Positions 26,515-36,270 of a DNA stretch of 64,000 nucleotides are shown piece by piece (position 1 is the stretch's first letter; each line of letters begins with the position of its first letter). Below the pieces are notes generated by a model, which was not told the DNA's origin, ran no database searches, and worked only from the letters and a program-made list of their open reading frames with translations. Source of the stretch: Parvularculaceae bacterium (lineage in GTDB: Bacteria > Pseudomonadota > Alphaproteobacteria > Caulobacterales > Parvularculaceae); assembly GCA_028284065.1 (NCBI GenBank), contig JANQSJ010000004.1, positions 62,001 through 126,000 on the forward strand. The letters are read 5' to 3'. The position numbers and the translations under genes are program-made.

Positions 26515-27564
26515 CTATTGGTCGGAGCGCAGGGCGCGCGCCCGCCAGGCGCTCGGCGTGTCGCCGGTTGCTTCCTTGAAGGCGCGATTGAACGGCGCGA
26601 GCGAATTGAAGCCGGACTCCATGGCTATGGTCAGGATGGGCGTCGCCGCCTTTTCAGGGTCGGCGAGGGCGGCCTTGGCGGTGGCGAGGCGATTCTCGTT
26701 GAGGAACGCCCGGAAATTCCGGTGACCGAGGGCGCGGTTGATGAGCGCGCGCACCTGATGCTCCGGCGCGTCCAGCGCCGCGGCGAGCTTGCCGATCGAC
26801 AGTTCCGGGTCGAGATAGATTTTCTCTTCTATCGCCGCATCGAGTTTTGTCTTCAACAGCCGCTCGGCCGGCGCTAGATCCGGCGCGGTTGGCGCTTTCG
26901 CTTCAGCCGGCGGCTCAAAGCGCAAAGCCGCCTCGTCGATGGTCAACATCCAAAGGGAGCCGGCGAAGATGAGCGCGAACATGCCGCCGTAGAACAACGC
27001 CGCGTACCAGACCGGAAACCAGTCATCGCCGAAGCCGACATCCGCCACCAGACTGAGGGCGTTGATTGCGACGACGCCCGCGCCGACGAGGAACCGCGCC
27101 CGACGGCGGCGTTCGACTAGGTCCGTCTTTAGCCCGGCCCAGAGCTTGAACGCGAGGTCGACTGAAATGCCGACGCGCAAGATGTTGATGCAAACCTCCA
27201 CTGCAAAATCAGCGCGTGACCCCTGGTTCGGCGTCGCTAGGTCGCCGATCTGGAGCGCAAGCCAAATTGCCGCAACGCCGAGTTCCCATCGGCCGGGTTT
27301 GTACTCGTCATCGAACATGGCGGCCGCGAACCACCACACGAAGATCGGGACATGGACGCGGATCAATTCAACCGGGATGTCGAACGCTGGCGACCAAAGG
27401 GATTCGAATGGCGTGCCGGAGAGCAATTGGAAGATGAGGCCTACGCCGAGCGGCAGGTAAAAGCGTGCGATCGGCGGCGTCGGACGCGTTCGCCAGAGAA
27501 GGACCAGCTGCAGGACGATAAGCGCAGCGCCGCTATGCTGGATGAATTGGTAAAGGTCTCGCAT
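26515..27564 (-). CDS. AraC-family regulator with a membrane-embedded N-terminal half
   Basis: 349 residues from the start at 27564. Residues 1-215 hold about six or seven hydrophobic segments (for example SGAALIVLQLVLLW, FYLPLGVGLIFQLL, LFYGGMFALIFAGSLWML) with no extracellular domain seen. The C-terminal 100 residues form an AraC-type double helix-turn-helix: LSIGKLAAALDAPEHQVRAL and ILTIAMESGFNSLAPFNRAF, then FKEATGDTPSAWR. Such fusions sense a membrane or periplasmic signal and act on DNA from the membrane. Longer reading upstream adds 73 residues without family resemblance. Target genes are unknown; the downstream sterol-desaturase-like gene is the obvious candidate. Confidence 0.87.
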   Translation of the reverse strand: MRDLYQFIQHSGAALIVLQLVLLWRTRPTPPIARFYLPLGVGLIFQLLSGTPFESLWSPAFDIPVELIRVHVPIFVWWFAAAMFDDEYKPGRWELGVAAIWLALQIGDLATPNQGSRADFAVEVCINILRVGISVDLAFKLWAGLKTDLVERRRRARFLVGAGVVAINALSLVADVGFGDDWFPVWYAALFYGGMFALIFAGSLWMLTIDEAALRFEPPAEAKAPTAPDLAPAERLLKTKLDAAIEEKIYLDPELSIGKLAAALDAPEHQVRALINRALGHRNFRAFLNENRLATAKAALADPEKAATPILTIAMESGFNSLAPFNRAFKEATGDTPSAWRARALRSDQ

Positions 27565-27859
27565 ATCGCCCGGGCCGCCGCGCAAAGAGCCTAATCCGGA
27601 TTGCGGCGGAAGTGCATCGCGGTTCGGCGCGTCCGCGCGTCGGAGCGTCGCATTGCTCGCGCCGCCGCGACAAGTCCCTTCGCAGCAGGTCAATCCGGTT
27701 GGGCCTATTGAAAAGAGCGGGCGCGTCGTTTCCCGGTCGCGTCCCAGCCGCGTCCCTATGCCGACCTGCGGCCCCCGCGACAAAGCCGCCGGATGCGCCT
27801 ATATGCGGCGATTATCCCGCATTCGAAGTGCGCAAGACCGTTTATAGATCGACCCGTTC

Positions 27860-29659
27860 ATGGCCGCCCCCGACCGCATCCGAAACTTTTCCATCGTCGC
27901 GCACATCGACCACGGCAAGTCGACCCTCGCCGATCGCCTGATTCAGGTGACGGGCGGCCTCTCCGATCGCGAGATGAAGGAGCAGGTCCTCGATTCCATG
28001 GACCTGGAGCGCGAGCGCGGCATCACCATCAAGGCGAACACCGTCCGGCTGACCTATCAGGCCAGGGACGGCGAGACATACGTCCTCAACCTCATCGACA
28101 CGCCGGGCCATGTGGATTTCGGCTATGAGGTGTCGCGGTCGCTCTCCGCCTGCGAGGGCGCGCTCCTCGTCGTGGACGCGAGCCAGGGCGTAGAGGCGCA
28201 GACGCTCGCCAATGTCTACCAGGCGATTGACGTCGATCTCGAACTCGTTCCCGTGCTGAACAAAATTGATCTGCCCGCGGCGGAGCCTGACCGCGTGCGC
28301 GCGCAAATTGAGGATGTCATCGGCATCGACGCGTCAGACGCGCTGGAGATTTCCGCGAAGACGGGTCTTGGCGTGCCCGACGTGCTCGAAGCGATCGTGC
28401 AGCGCCTGCCGGGGCCGGAAGGCGACCGGGAAGCGCCCCTGAAGGCGCTCCTCGTCGACAGCTGGTATGACAGCTATCTCGGCGTTGTTGTCCTGGTGCG
28501 GATTGTCGATGGCGAGCTGAAGAAAGGCATGAAGGTCCGCATGATGGGCTCCGGCGCGGCCTACACTGTGGATCAGGTGGGCGTTTCGACGCCGAAGAAG
28601 ACGCCTGTGGATGCGCTCGGGCCAGGCGAAATCGGCTATCTGACAGCCTCCATCAAGCAGGTCGCCGACACCCGTGTCGGTGATACGATTACAGAGGAGC
28701 GCAGGCCAGCGAATGACGCGCTGCCCGGATTTAAGCCGTCGCAGCCGGTGGTGTTCTGCGGCATCTTCCCTGTCGATGCGGCCGATTTTGAGGACCTGCG
28801 CGAGGCGATGGGCAAACTGCGCCTCAATGACGCCAGCTTTGAGTTTGAAATGGAGACGTCGGCGGCGCTCGGCTTCGGCTTCCGCTGCGGGTTTCTGGGG
28901 CTCCTGCACCTGGAAATCATCCGTGAACGGCTGGAGCGCGAGTTCAATATCGACCTTATCACCACTGCGCCGTCGGTGGTTTATCACATCCACCTGACCG
29001 ACGGGGCGATGCTGGAGTTGCATAACCCGGCCGACATGCCGGACCCGGTCAAGGTCGATCATATCGACGAGCCGTGGATCAAGGCGACCATCATGACGCC
29101 CGACGAGCACCTCGGGGCGATCCTCAAGCTCTGCGAGGAGCGGCGCGGCATCCAGCAGGAGCTCACCTACGCGGGGACGCGTGCGATGTTGGTATACGAA
29201 CTGCCCCTCAATGAGGTCGTGTTCGACTTTTACGATCGCCTCAAATCGATTTCAAAAGGCTACGCCAGTTTCGATTATCAGATCCTCGATTACCGCACCG
29301 ATAACCTCGTCAAGATGCAGGTCCTGGTGAACGAGGAGCCGGTGGACGCGCTCTCCATGATTGTCCACCGCGACAGGGCTGAATTGCGCGGCCGCGCCAT
29401 GTGCGAGAAGCTGAAGGATCTCATCCCGCGCCACCTTTTCAAGATCCCGATCCAGGCGGCGATCGGGGGACGGATTATCGCGCGTGAGACGATTGCGGCC
29501 TTGCGTAAGGACGTCACGGCGAAGTGCTATGGCGGCGACGCGACGAGGAAACGCAAGCTCCTGGAAAAGCAGAAAGAGGGGAAGAAGAAGATGCGCCAGT
29601 TCGGCCGCGTCGAAATCCCTCAGGAAGCCTTTATCAAGGCGTTGAAAATGGACGGCTAG
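27860..29659 (+). CDS. lepA: Elongation factor 4 (LepA)
   Basis: 599 residues, the standard length. This ribosome-associated GTPase acts during translation or ribosome biogenesis. The GTPase motifs are AHIDHGKST (about 14-22), [10 protein letters not shown] (switch I), [12 protein letters not shown] (G3) and LNKIDLP (G4). The LepA-specific C-terminal domain ends [20 protein letters not shown], followed by [13 protein letters not shown]. The start at 27860 gives the normal N terminus. A methyltransferase gene follows 33 bases later on the same strand and may be cotranscribed. The upstream region of 295 bases back to the divergent AraC gene shows no other feature I can name. Confidence 0.98.
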   Translation: MAAPDRIRNFSIVAHIDHGKSTLADRLIQVTGGLSDREMKEQVLDSMDLERERGITIKANTVRLTYQARDGETYVLNLIDTPGHVDFGYEVSRSLSACEGALLVVDASQGVEAQTLANVYQAIDVDLELVPVLNKIDLPAAEPDRVRAQIEDVIGIDASDALEISAKTGLGVPDVLEAIVQRLPGPEGDREAPLKALLVDSWYDSYLGVVVLVRIVDGELKKGMKVRMMGSGAAYTVDQVGVSTPKKTPVDALGPGEIGYLTASIKQVADTRVGDTITEERRPANDALPGFKPSQPVVFCGIFPVDAADFEDLREAMGKLRLNDASFEFEMETSAALGFGFRCGFLGLLHLEIIRERLEREFNIDLITTAPSVVYHIHLTDGAMLELHNPADMPDPVKVDHIDEPWIKATIMTPDEHLGAILKLCEERRGIQQELTYAGTRAMLVYELPLNEVVFDFYDRLKSISKGYASFDYQILDYRTDNLVKMQVLVNEEPVDALSMIVHRDRAELRGRAMCEKLKDLIPRHLFKIPIQAAIGGRIIARETIAALRKDVTAKCYGGDATRKRKLLEKQKEGKKKMRQFGRVEIPQEAFIKALKMDG

Positions 29660-29692
29660 CGTGTTGATCGCGAGCGGCAAAGAGTAAGGCGT

Positions 29693-30535
29693 ATGGCTGA
29701 CGGCATTCAGGACAGCGGCGTGTCAGGCGGCGATTGGGCGGGCGATCTGGGGCGCCGCTGGATTGAGGCGGAAGCCGTCATGGACCGGATGCTGCAGCCG
29801 ATGCTGCGCGAATTGCTGGCCGCTGCGGCGCCCAAGGAAGGCGAGCGCGTCCTTGACATTGGCTGCGGCGCCGGGGGAACGACCGTCGCCCTCGCGGACG
29901 CCGTCGGGCCGACGGGGTCCGCGCTTGGGGTCGACGTGTCCCCGCACATGGTCGCCGCGGCGGCGCGTCGCGCGAAACGGGACGGCGTCGCGGCGACTTT
30001 CGTTGAGGCGAACGCCGAGACGCACGCCTTTGCGCCGCATGCGTACGACCTTGTGGCGTCACGCTTCGGGATCATGTTCTTTGACGATCCGCAGGCGGCG
30101 TTCCGCAATTTCGCGAAGGCGACGGACCCGCGCGGCCGGCTTGTCGCACTGGTCTGGCGGTGGGCGGAGGAAAACGAGTTCATGACGACGGCCGAGCGGG
30201 CCGCGGCGACGCTCCTGGAGTTGACGCCTCGGGTGCGGGACGCGGCCGGGCAGTTCGGCTTCGCTGATCCGGACCGAACCGCCGCGCTCTTGCGCGACTC
30301 CGGCTGGCGGGACGTTTCCTTTCGGCCGGTCGACGCCCGCTGCGAGGGACGAAAAGAAGACCTTGAGTTCTTTTTCACGCGGCTCGGACCGGTCGGGCGG
30401 CTCTTCCCGGGTCTTTCCGAGTCGATGCAGCAGCAGGTCGTCGATGCGGTGGCGCCTGCATTCGAGCCTTATGTCGACGGCGATGCGTTTCGTTTCGATG
30501 CGGCGTGCTGGCTGATCAATGCGCGGCCCGCCTGA
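29693..30535 (+). CDS. Class I SAM-dependent methyltransferase
   Basis: 280-residue Rossmann-fold methyltransferase. SAM motif I is VLDIGCGAGGTT at about 53-64, with the acidic residue of motif II in ALGVDVSPHMVAAA and a later FGIMFFDDPQAAF strand. The substrate is not evident; the overall pattern resembles UbiE/BioC-type small-molecule methyltransferases. It follows lepA by 33 bases and precedes an MFS pump gene by 82 bases on the same strand, so the three may form a loose operon. Confidence 0.88.
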   Translation: MADGIQDSGVSGGDWAGDLGRRWIEAEAVMDRMLQPMLRELLAAAAPKEGERVLDIGCGAGGTTVALADAVGPTGSALGVDVSPHMVAAAARRAKRDGVAATFVEANAETHAFAPHAYDLVASRFGIMFFDDPQAAFRNFAKATDPRGRLVALVWRWAEENEFMTTAERAAATLLELTPRVRDAAGQFGFADPDRTAALLRDSGWRDVSFRPVDARCEGRKEDLEFFFTRLGPVGRLFPGLSESMQQQVVDAVAPAFEPYVDGDAFRFDAACWLINARPA

Positions 30536-30617
30536 TTGAACCACGTTGCGGATTGGCGCTTGCGGGCGAGGGGGCGCATGTGGTCGGTAGGGCGTGCGAC
30601 ACCTTGAGGGGCCCCGC

Positions 30618-31865
30618 ATGCAAAGCGAAGCGCAAGCCGCCGCGCGGCCGAAGGGCCGCGTCCTGCCGTTTATCCTGCTCGTCCTATTCTTCGACGCCAT
30701 GGGCGCGGGGCTCATCCTGCCGGTCCTCCCGGGGCTGATCGGTGAGCTGTCCGATCTGCCGAACGCGATGGCGGCGGCCATCGCCGGCTATCTCCTTTTT
30801 ACGTTTGCGGGCGTTCAGTTTCTCTCCGCGCCCATTCTCGGCGCGCTGTCCGACCGGTTCGGGCGGCGGCCCGTGCTGCTCCTCGCCATGCTCGGCTTCA
30901 GCATTGACTATTTCGTCATGGCGCTCGCGCCGAGCCTTGTCTGGCTGTTCGCCGCGCGCGCCCTGTCGGGCCTTTTCGGCGCGACGTTTCCAGCGGCGAA
31001 CGCCGCGATCGTGGACATCTCAAGCCCGGAGACGCGGGCGCGGAATTTCGGCCTCACCGGCGCGGCGGTGGGCCTCGGTTTTGTCTTCGGGCCGGCGCTC
31101 GGCGGGGTTGTCGGCGAATACGGGCTGCGGCTGCCGTTCCTCGTCGCGGGCGTTCTGACGGGCCTGACGACTCTCTATGGCGCGCTTGCATTTCCCGAAA
31201 CGCTGTCCCCGGACAATCGCCGCGGGTTTTCGCTTGCGCGCGCCAATCCCATCGGCGGCCTAATGTCGGTGGCGCGGTTCCCTGTGGTCGCGCTCATCCT
31301 CGCGGCCGTCTTCGGCCTGCAGCTCGCCAGCCAGTCCTACGCCAGCATCTGGGCGTTCTACACGATCGAGGTGGCGGGCTGGACGCCGCTTTATGTGGGC
31401 CTTTCGGCGGGCTTTTACGGGCTAATGATGGCGATCGTGCAAGGCGGCCTCACCGGGCCGATCGTAAAGATTTTCGGCGAGCCGCGCACCGCGACGGTCA
31501 GCATCCTGATCGCCATCGTTTCCTATGTGGGCCTCGCCTTCGCCGCCTCCGGCAGAGACATCTATGTGATGGTGCTCATCGGCGCGCTCGCCGGCTGCGG
31601 CTTCCCGGCGATGCAGGCGATGATGACGTCGCGGACGCCGGAGGATTCGCAAGGCGAACTTCAGGGCGCCATCGCCAGCCTGTTCAGCCTGTCGGCGATC
31701 ATCGGGCCGCTCGTTATGACGCAACTGTTTTCAAGATTCTCCGACGATGAAGGCGCCTATTTCCCGGGCGCCGCCTTTGTCGCCGCGGCGTTCCTCGTGG
31801 CCCTCTCATTCCTGGCGTTGCGGTCCGGCCTGTCGCGGGATGCGCGGGACCGAGAGCGGATCTAG
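30618..31865 (+). CDS. MFS drug-efflux type transporter (TetA/TCR-like)
   Basis: 415 residues with twelve predicted transmembrane segments. The MFS signature between segments two and three is [14 protein letters not shown] (about 75-88), and the motif-C-like [12 protein letters not shown] in segment five is typical of drug:proton antiporters of the tetracycline-resistance class. The N-terminal [16 protein letters not shown] matches that group. The substrate is unknown. The start at 30618 follows GAGGGG; an ATG eight codons earlier is less well supplied. The TAG stop coincides with the first three bases of a nested inverted repeat. Confidence 0.9.
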   Translation: MQSEAQAAARPKGRVLPFILLVLFFDAMGAGLILPVLPGLIGELSDLPNAMAAAIAGYLLFTFAGVQFLSAPILGALSDRFGRRPVLLLAMLGFSIDYFVMALAPSLVWLFAARALSGLFGATFPAANAAIVDISSPETRARNFGLTGAAVGLGFVFGPALGGVVGEYGLRLPFLVAGVLTGLTTLYGALAFPETLSPDNRRGFSLARANPIGGLMSVARFPVVALILAAVFGLQLASQSYASIWAFYTIEVAGWTPLYVGLSAGFYGLMMAIVQGGLTGPIVKIFGEPRTATVSILIAIVSYVGLAFAASGRDIYVMVLIGALAGCGFPAMQAMMTSRTPEDSQGELQGAIASLFSLSAIIGPLVMTQLFSRFSDDEGAYFPGAAFVAAAFLVALSFLALRSGLSRDARDRERI

Positions 31866-32022
31866 AGCGTGTTGCGTCCAAAGCGAGTCAGTCGCCGTCA
31901 TCCCGGCCGACCATGAGGGAGAGCCGGGATCTCGCCCAAACAGGAAAAGATCCCGGATAAAGCTATGGCGTTTCCGGGATGACAGGAAGAACGGTGATCC
32001 AGGGTTGCTGCAACACGCTTTA
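31863..32022. repeat. Nested inverted-repeat element filling the gap between convergent genes
   Basis: 160 bases that pair in three nested layers: outer AGCGTGTTGC (31866-31875) with GCAACACGCT (32010-32019); middle GTCATCCCGG (31897-31906) with CCGGGATGAC (31974-31983); inner CCGGGATCT (31924-31932) with AGATCCCGG (31948-31956). The left terminus TAG is the stop of the MFS gene, and the right terminus TTA is the stop of the minus-strand gene at 32020-33606. Ends TAGAGC and GCTTTA resemble those of the elements at 12924 and 18822. It could also act as a two-way transcription barrier. Confidence 0.85.
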
Positions 32023-33606
32023 AAACCCGCCGCCGGTCTTGAAGCCGCCGCCGCCGAAACCGCCGCCGCTTCCAAACCCGCCTCCGCCGAAGCCGCCGCC
32101 GCCGAACCCGCCACCGAAGCCGCCGCGCGGCATGCGGCGAATGCGCGGCCGTCGCGGCCGACGCCGCCGATATCCGCCTCCGGACCCCCCGCCCCAGGAG
32201 CCGCCTGATCCCCAGGAGCCTGACCCCCACGGATCGTGTCCGCGCGGCAGGCCGAGCGCGTCGCGCCATTCATCGCCGCCGAAATCGGTCTCCCAATCGC
32301 GCCGACGCGTCCGGTGCCCGCGCTGGATGCGCCGCCAGACGTCGTCGCGTCCAATCTGCGCGGCGAGAAACTCCGCGATCAGCGTTTCGATCAGGCGCTC
32401 GCCCTTGAAGGTCGAATACGGACTGTCATAGCGCGCCGCCTTGAAGCGCCGGCGGATCTCCTCCAGGTCAGAAAGACTGCGCGCGCGGCGTTTATGCGCG
32501 CGTTCCGCGTCAGCGCGGGCGTCTTCGAATTCCAGCCGTTCGCGCCGCAGGCGGATCAACGCATCCACAAGACGGTCGTCTTCGAGCGTATCGGTCGCTC
32601 CGGCGAAGCGTTTCAGCTCCGGGATTTTCATGTCGCGGATCGCCTCTGCGATGGCTTCGCGCGCGTCGGCGAGGGGGCCTACTTCGCCGCTAGCCGCTGC
32701 GGCGTGCGCGGCGCCCGCCTCGTGGTGGGCGCCTTCCGCTTCAGTTATCGCGTCGTCCGCCGCCTCAAGCGACGAGGCGAGCTCCGCCGTCCGGTCGCGC
32801 AGGGCGTCGACGCCATCGGCGCGCATGGCCTCGCGCTCATAGGCCTCGATGTCCGCTTCTAGGTTTGACGCAGCCTCCTCCAGCGCGTCCACATGGTCGG
32901 CGATGCGGTCCGGCAGCTCTATGAGGCGCGCGTAATTGAGCCGGTGATTTCGATAGTCGATGAGGCCAGAGACCCAGCCGTCGAGGGCGGCGATCGGCGG
33001 CGCGGCGCGATAGGCGGGCGTCGCATAGCCGCGATCAAAGAGATATTTGAAGAGCGGATCGTCTTCATAGGGAGCGCCCTTTTCCGCCCGCTCGGCGAGG
33101 GCGCCGTCGCGTTTTATCCGGGCGCGCTCCACCGTCGCGGCCGCCTCCTCCAGGGCGCCGGCCTTGGCGAGATAGGTCTTGTCGGACGCAAGGCGCTCGC
33201 GCGTCGCGGCGGCCGCCTCTTCATGGGCGGAGAGGGCCGCTTCGTGTTCGCCCTCAAGCTCGCGGCGCACCGCTTCGGCCGCGTCGAGCTCGGCCTTGGC
33301 GGCGTCGAGGCGGGCCGTCGCCTGGCCAAGGAAATCGTCATGCCGGGCGATAAGGTCGAGGGCGCGTTTTTCCGCCGCTGCGACGGCGGCGGTCGGCGCC
33401 GCGGCCTGTGCGTCGCTTTGCGCGCCGTCATTGAGCGCGCTGATCCGCAATTCGGCGAGCGCGGCGTAAAGCTCCGCCTCTTCAGCGTCGAGGGCGGCGC
33501 GCGCGCGCGCGTCCGCGGCCGACGCCCCTGCAACGTCGCGCAAGGCGGCGCGCGTTTCGGCGATGCTGGCGTCAATTTGATGAAGCGCGTCGCGTCCGGA
33601 AGCCAT
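32020..33606 (-). CDS. Coiled-coil protein with Arg-rich and Gly-rich tail, unknown
   Basis: 528 residues. About 1-220 is heptad-patterned and rich in Ala, Glu and Arg; a central part (about 215-330) contains further coiled coil; a conserved-looking segment around 380-450 reads RFKAARYDSPYSTFKGERLI, then TLIAEFLAAQIGRDDVW. From about 457 the protein turns into Gly/Trp/Ser repeats, a basic stretch (YRRRRPRRPRIRR) and a terminal array of GGGF/GGGGF units. No signal peptide or transmembrane segment is seen. I do not recognise a family. It starts five bases after the DUF6384-like stop and is the last gene of the three-gene unit with the TelA-like gene, so it should work with those two. Confidence 0.75.
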   Translation of the reverse strand: MASGRDALHQIDASIAETRAALRDVAGASAADARARAALDAEEAELYAALAELRISALNDGAQSDAQAAAPTAAVAAAEKRALDLIARHDDFLGQATARLDAAKAELDAAEAVRRELEGEHEAALSAHEEAAAATRERLASDKTYLAKAGALEEAAATVERARIKRDGALAERAEKGAPYEDDPLFKYLFDRGYATPAYRAAPPIAALDGWVSGLIDYRNHRLNYARLIELPDRIADHVDALEEAASNLEADIEAYEREAMRADGVDALRDRTAELASSLEAADDAITEAEGAHHEAGAAHAAAASGEVGPLADAREAIAEAIRDMKIPELKRFAGATDTLEDDRLVDALIRLRRERLEFEDARADAERAHKRRARSLSDLEEIRRRFKAARYDSPYSTFKGERLIETLIAEFLAAQIGRDDVWRRIQRGHRTRRRDWETDFGGDEWRDALGLPRGHDPWGSGSWGSGGSWGGGSGGGYRRRRPRRPRIRRMPRGGFGGGFGGGGFGGGGFGSGGGFGGGGFKTGGGF

Positions 33607-33611
33607 TCAAA

Positions 33612-34598
33612 TCACCACTTCAGAATGGCGCCGCCGGCGGTCGCCACGTCGTATTGCGGCGCGAGACGCCCGGCGGGCTTTCGTCCGATGACGTCGTTTT
33701 GAATGATCTGATCGTCGCGCTTGTCGTCCGCGACGCGGTCATAGACTGACTGTGGCACGCGCACGCCCCATTTCTCCGCGCGATCGCGCGCGCCGTCCTC
33801 TTCGCTTTCTATCTCCAGCGATCGTACGGCGCCAGTGGCGTCCACCGCCTCGACGATGAGGTAGTAATTGCGCTGACCCGGCGCGTCGCGCGGCGTGCGA
33901 TAGACGCCGGAACGCTCCCCCGGTCGCGAGACGACGCGCAAGGTGAGGTCGCGGGATAGGTCTTCGCGCGCGGCGCGCAAGGACGCGAGGGCGGCCTCCG
34001 CCGCGGCCTTGTCTTCGCCCTCGGTCGCCGCGACGCCGTTGGCGTAAAGCGCCGAAATTGTCGCGCGGGCCGCGTCCGCGTCGTCTGCGGCCATCGCGAG
34101 CGCGGCGTCGCGCGCGTCCTGCAAGGCGCTCGGCAGAACTTCGGTCAGTTCGTAAGCGGCGCGCTCCGCCGCGCGCGCCCGGGGGCCCTCGAAGCCCACC
34201 TGATAAGTCGCCGTGACGAACGCCGCGACGCCTGCGATAGCGGCGGCGGGCTTCAGCCAGCGGTCGCGGGTGACATAGGCGAGCGCGAGCCGGCCTTGCA
34301 GCCCGCGGTCGGTCGGTTCGTAGACGAAGCGTTTTTCCTCAAGCGCCTTGACGCCGTCGCGCAAAATGGCGTCCGGCACGTCGATTCCCTGCGCGTCGTA
34401 GATGTCACGCAGGCGCCCGATGAGCGCTTCTTCGCGGTCGCCTGACGCAAGCTCGCGCTCCACCATCACCTGGCGCCGCCGTAGCGTGTCGACAACGTCC
34501 ATGGCGAGCATCACGTCGTCGAAGCCGGCTTTCTCGGCCGGCGGTTCCGCGCCGTCTGCAGGCGGCGCGGCCTCGGCTGTGGCGGTCGCTTCGGTCAT
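33612..34598 (-). CDS. DUF6384-like single-pass membrane protein
   Basis: 328 residues. A disordered acidic N terminus precedes the block FDDVMLAMDVVDTLRRRQVM, then RDIYDAQGIDVPDAILRDGV and KALEEKRFVYEP (about 26-95). These match the uncharacterised family I recall as DUF6384. One transmembrane segment lies at about 115-134 (LKPAAAIAGVAAFVTATYQV), followed by an Ala/Arg/Glu-rich helical part and a C-terminal domain with GQRNYYLIVEAVDATG, which looks beta-rich and external to the membrane. Function unknown. It is the middle gene of the minus-strand unit, 29 bases after the TelA-like gene and five before the Gly-rich gene. Confidence 0.75.
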   Translation of the reverse strand: MTEATATAEAAPPADGAEPPAEKAGFDDVMLAMDVVDTLRRRQVMVERELASGDREEALIGRLRDIYDAQGIDVPDAILRDGVKALEEKRFVYEPTDRGLQGRLALAYVTRDRWLKPAAAIAGVAAFVTATYQVGFEGPRARAAERAAYELTEVLPSALQDARDAALAMAADDADAARATISALYANGVAATEGEDKAAAEAALASLRAAREDLSRDLTLRVVSRPGERSGVYRTPRDAPGQRNYYLIVEAVDATGAVRSLEIESEEDGARDRAEKWGVRVPQSVYDRVADDKRDDQIIQNDVIGRKPAGRLAPQYDVATAGGAILKW

Positions 34599-34627
34599 AG
34601 GCGCGGGAACGCGACGCGGCGTTACGT

Positions 34628-35854
34628 CTAGTTCGCGAGGGCGTCGGTGGCGCCCGCCTCGACCAGGCGCGCAAGCCGGCGCTTGCCGTCCTCGACGGCG
34701 GTGCGGATCTCCTCGGAGTTCTCCGTCGCGAGCTTGCGCATCTCGGCGATGATCTCCTGGCTGCGCTCCTGATAGTTGACGACGCTCTCGACGAGGCCCT
34801 TGACGGCCGCGGCCGAGACGGTTGGTCCGTACCCGGCCTTCACCGCTGCTTCCTGCACCTTGCCGCCGATATCGGAGAGCGTCTCAAGGCTCTCATTGAT
34901 GCCCTTCTTCATGGCCTCAAGGGTCTGCGTCGATTCATGTAGGCCGTGCATGCCCGTGAACGTCGCTGTCAGCGCCGTCAGCACCGTTTCATTGGTGCCG
35001 AAGAACGAGACCGCCTGCGCATAGACGCGCTCCTTCGCCGTCGTCGTCTGCACGAGGCGGGTCATGATGACCTCGGACGTATTGTATCCAATGGTGATAT
35101 TGTCGGAGAGGTCCTTGGCGACCTGGTAGCGTTTCTCTTCTTTCTGCAGGGCCCGCAGCGCTTCGTCGCGGTCAAGCTCCAGCCGCGCGCGTTCGGCCGC
35201 ATCGTCGCCAGTGAAGGCCGTCACCTTGTCGACGGCCGCCCCGACCATCGACTTCGCTGCGTCGAGCTTGCCCTCGGCGGTCTTCAGGACTTCGAGCGCC
35301 AGGACTTCGGACTGCTTCAGCGCGCCGCGGAAGTCGCGATAGGCTTCGAGGATGCGGGTCTCGCGCTGGACCTGGTCCTGCGTGTCGCGGGCGACTTCAA
35401 GGTAGAGTTCCTTAATCTTGCCGAACCGCGAGGCGATGTCGCCGCGGGTCATTTTCATCCAGACATTGGAGATGCGCTCCATCGTCGAGACTTTCCCGTC
35501 GGCGTACTGATCGACGAGCGATCGGGCGTCATCGCGGATCGAGTCGAACGCGGCGGTGATCCCGTCGTATCGCTCGGCGACGTTCATGCCGGCGACTTCG
35601 GAGCGGACAATGTCGTTGAAGTGCGACGACTGGTCGAGGGTGCGGGCGATCGCCGCGACGCGGTCCTCGTCCAGGTCGGAAATCTGTTTCAGGAGCGCGA
35701 TGATCGGCGCCGGCTCGCCCGGCTCCGGCGCAAAGCCGAGGGCCTTTAACTCGCCCATGGCGCGGTCGAGAAACTGCAGCGCGGTGGGCGGCGGCGTTCT
35801 GTCCGCCGTGGCGGCATCGGCTGACGCAGCGTCGGTATTTGCGATTTCAGACAT
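34628..35854 (-). CDS. TelA-like (toxic-anion-resistance-related) helical protein
   Basis: 408 residues, almost entirely helical, with no signal peptide or transmembrane segment. The region about 120-300 (RGDIASRFGKIKELYLEVAR, QRETRILEAYRDFRGALKQS, VIMTRLVQTTTAKERVYAQA) resembles the TelA/KlaA family linked to tellurite and other anion stress in plasmids and chromosomes. As I recall, close relatives in alphaproteobacteria are often annotated only as cell surface protein and are found next to DUF6384 genes. GGAGGGG lies seven bases before the ATG. It heads the three-gene unit. Biochemical role unknown; a membrane-stress or envelope-scaffold role is inference. Confidence 0.75.
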   Translation of the reverse strand: MSEIANTDAASADAATADRTPPPTALQFLDRAMGELKALGFAPEPGEPAPIIALLKQISDLDEDRVAAIARTLDQSSHFNDIVRSEVAGMNVAERYDGITAAFDSIRDDARSLVDQYADGKVSTMERISNVWMKMTRGDIASRFGKIKELYLEVARDTQDQVQRETRILEAYRDFRGALKQSEVLALEVLKTAEGKLDAAKSMVGAAVDKVTAFTGDDAAERARLELDRDEALRALQKEEKRYQVAKDLSDNITIGYNTSEVIMTRLVQTTTAKERVYAQAVSFFGTNETVLTALTATFTGMHGLHESTQTLEAMKKGINESLETLSDIGGKVQEAAVKAGYGPTVSAAAVKGLVESVVNYQERSQEIIAEMRKLATENSEEIRTAVEDGKRRLARLVEAGATDALAN

Positions 35855-35948
35855 GGATCATCCCCTCCGTCCAAGGATGGCGGGGATATAAGGTTTGTAG
35901 GCCGCAATGCCTAGCCCTTGACGGCAGATCGCAGGCTCCGTTGGACGC

Positions 35949-36248
35949 TCAGGAAAGCGCTTTCATCGCGCCAGCGTCGCCGGCTTTCACGTCGATCTCG
36001 ACAATCTCGCCAGCTATCGCCTTGCGCCATTCGGCCATGTGCGGCGTAGTGAAATGCGCATCAAGGGCCGCCTGGTCGCGCCAGTACTCCAGAACGATAA
36101 GGCGATCGGGATCTGTAAGGTCGACGCCGTAGGAATAGGCGAGGCAGCCCTCTTCGGCGCGCGAGGCGGCGATCATCGTTCTGTTCGCGTCGCCGAGGCG
36201 CTTGACCCCGCCGGGTTTCGTGCGCGCGTGTCCGGTCACAATGATCAT
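35949..36248 (-). CDS. Antibiotic biosynthesis monooxygenase (ABM)-domain protein
   Basis: 99 residues forming one dimeric ferredoxin-like ABM domain: IIVTGHARTKPGG at the start, then EEGCLAYSYGVDLTDPDRL and VLEYWRDQAALDAHFTTPHM with the usual W and H. YgiN-like relatives act on quinols and others on heme or polyketides; the substrate is unknown. The start at 36248 is the natural domain start; upstream in-frame sequence contains the tandem repeat at 36271-36312 and is not protein-like. It is divergent from the acetyltransferase gene at 36401. Confidence 0.85.
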   Translation of the reverse strand: MIIVTGHARTKPGGVKRLGDANRTMIAASRAEEGCLAYSYGVDLTDPDRLIVLEYWRDQAALDAHFTTPHMAEWRKAIAGEIVEIDVKAGDAGAMKALS

Positions 36249-36270
36249 TGGCGTCTCTTTCGGCCCGGAT

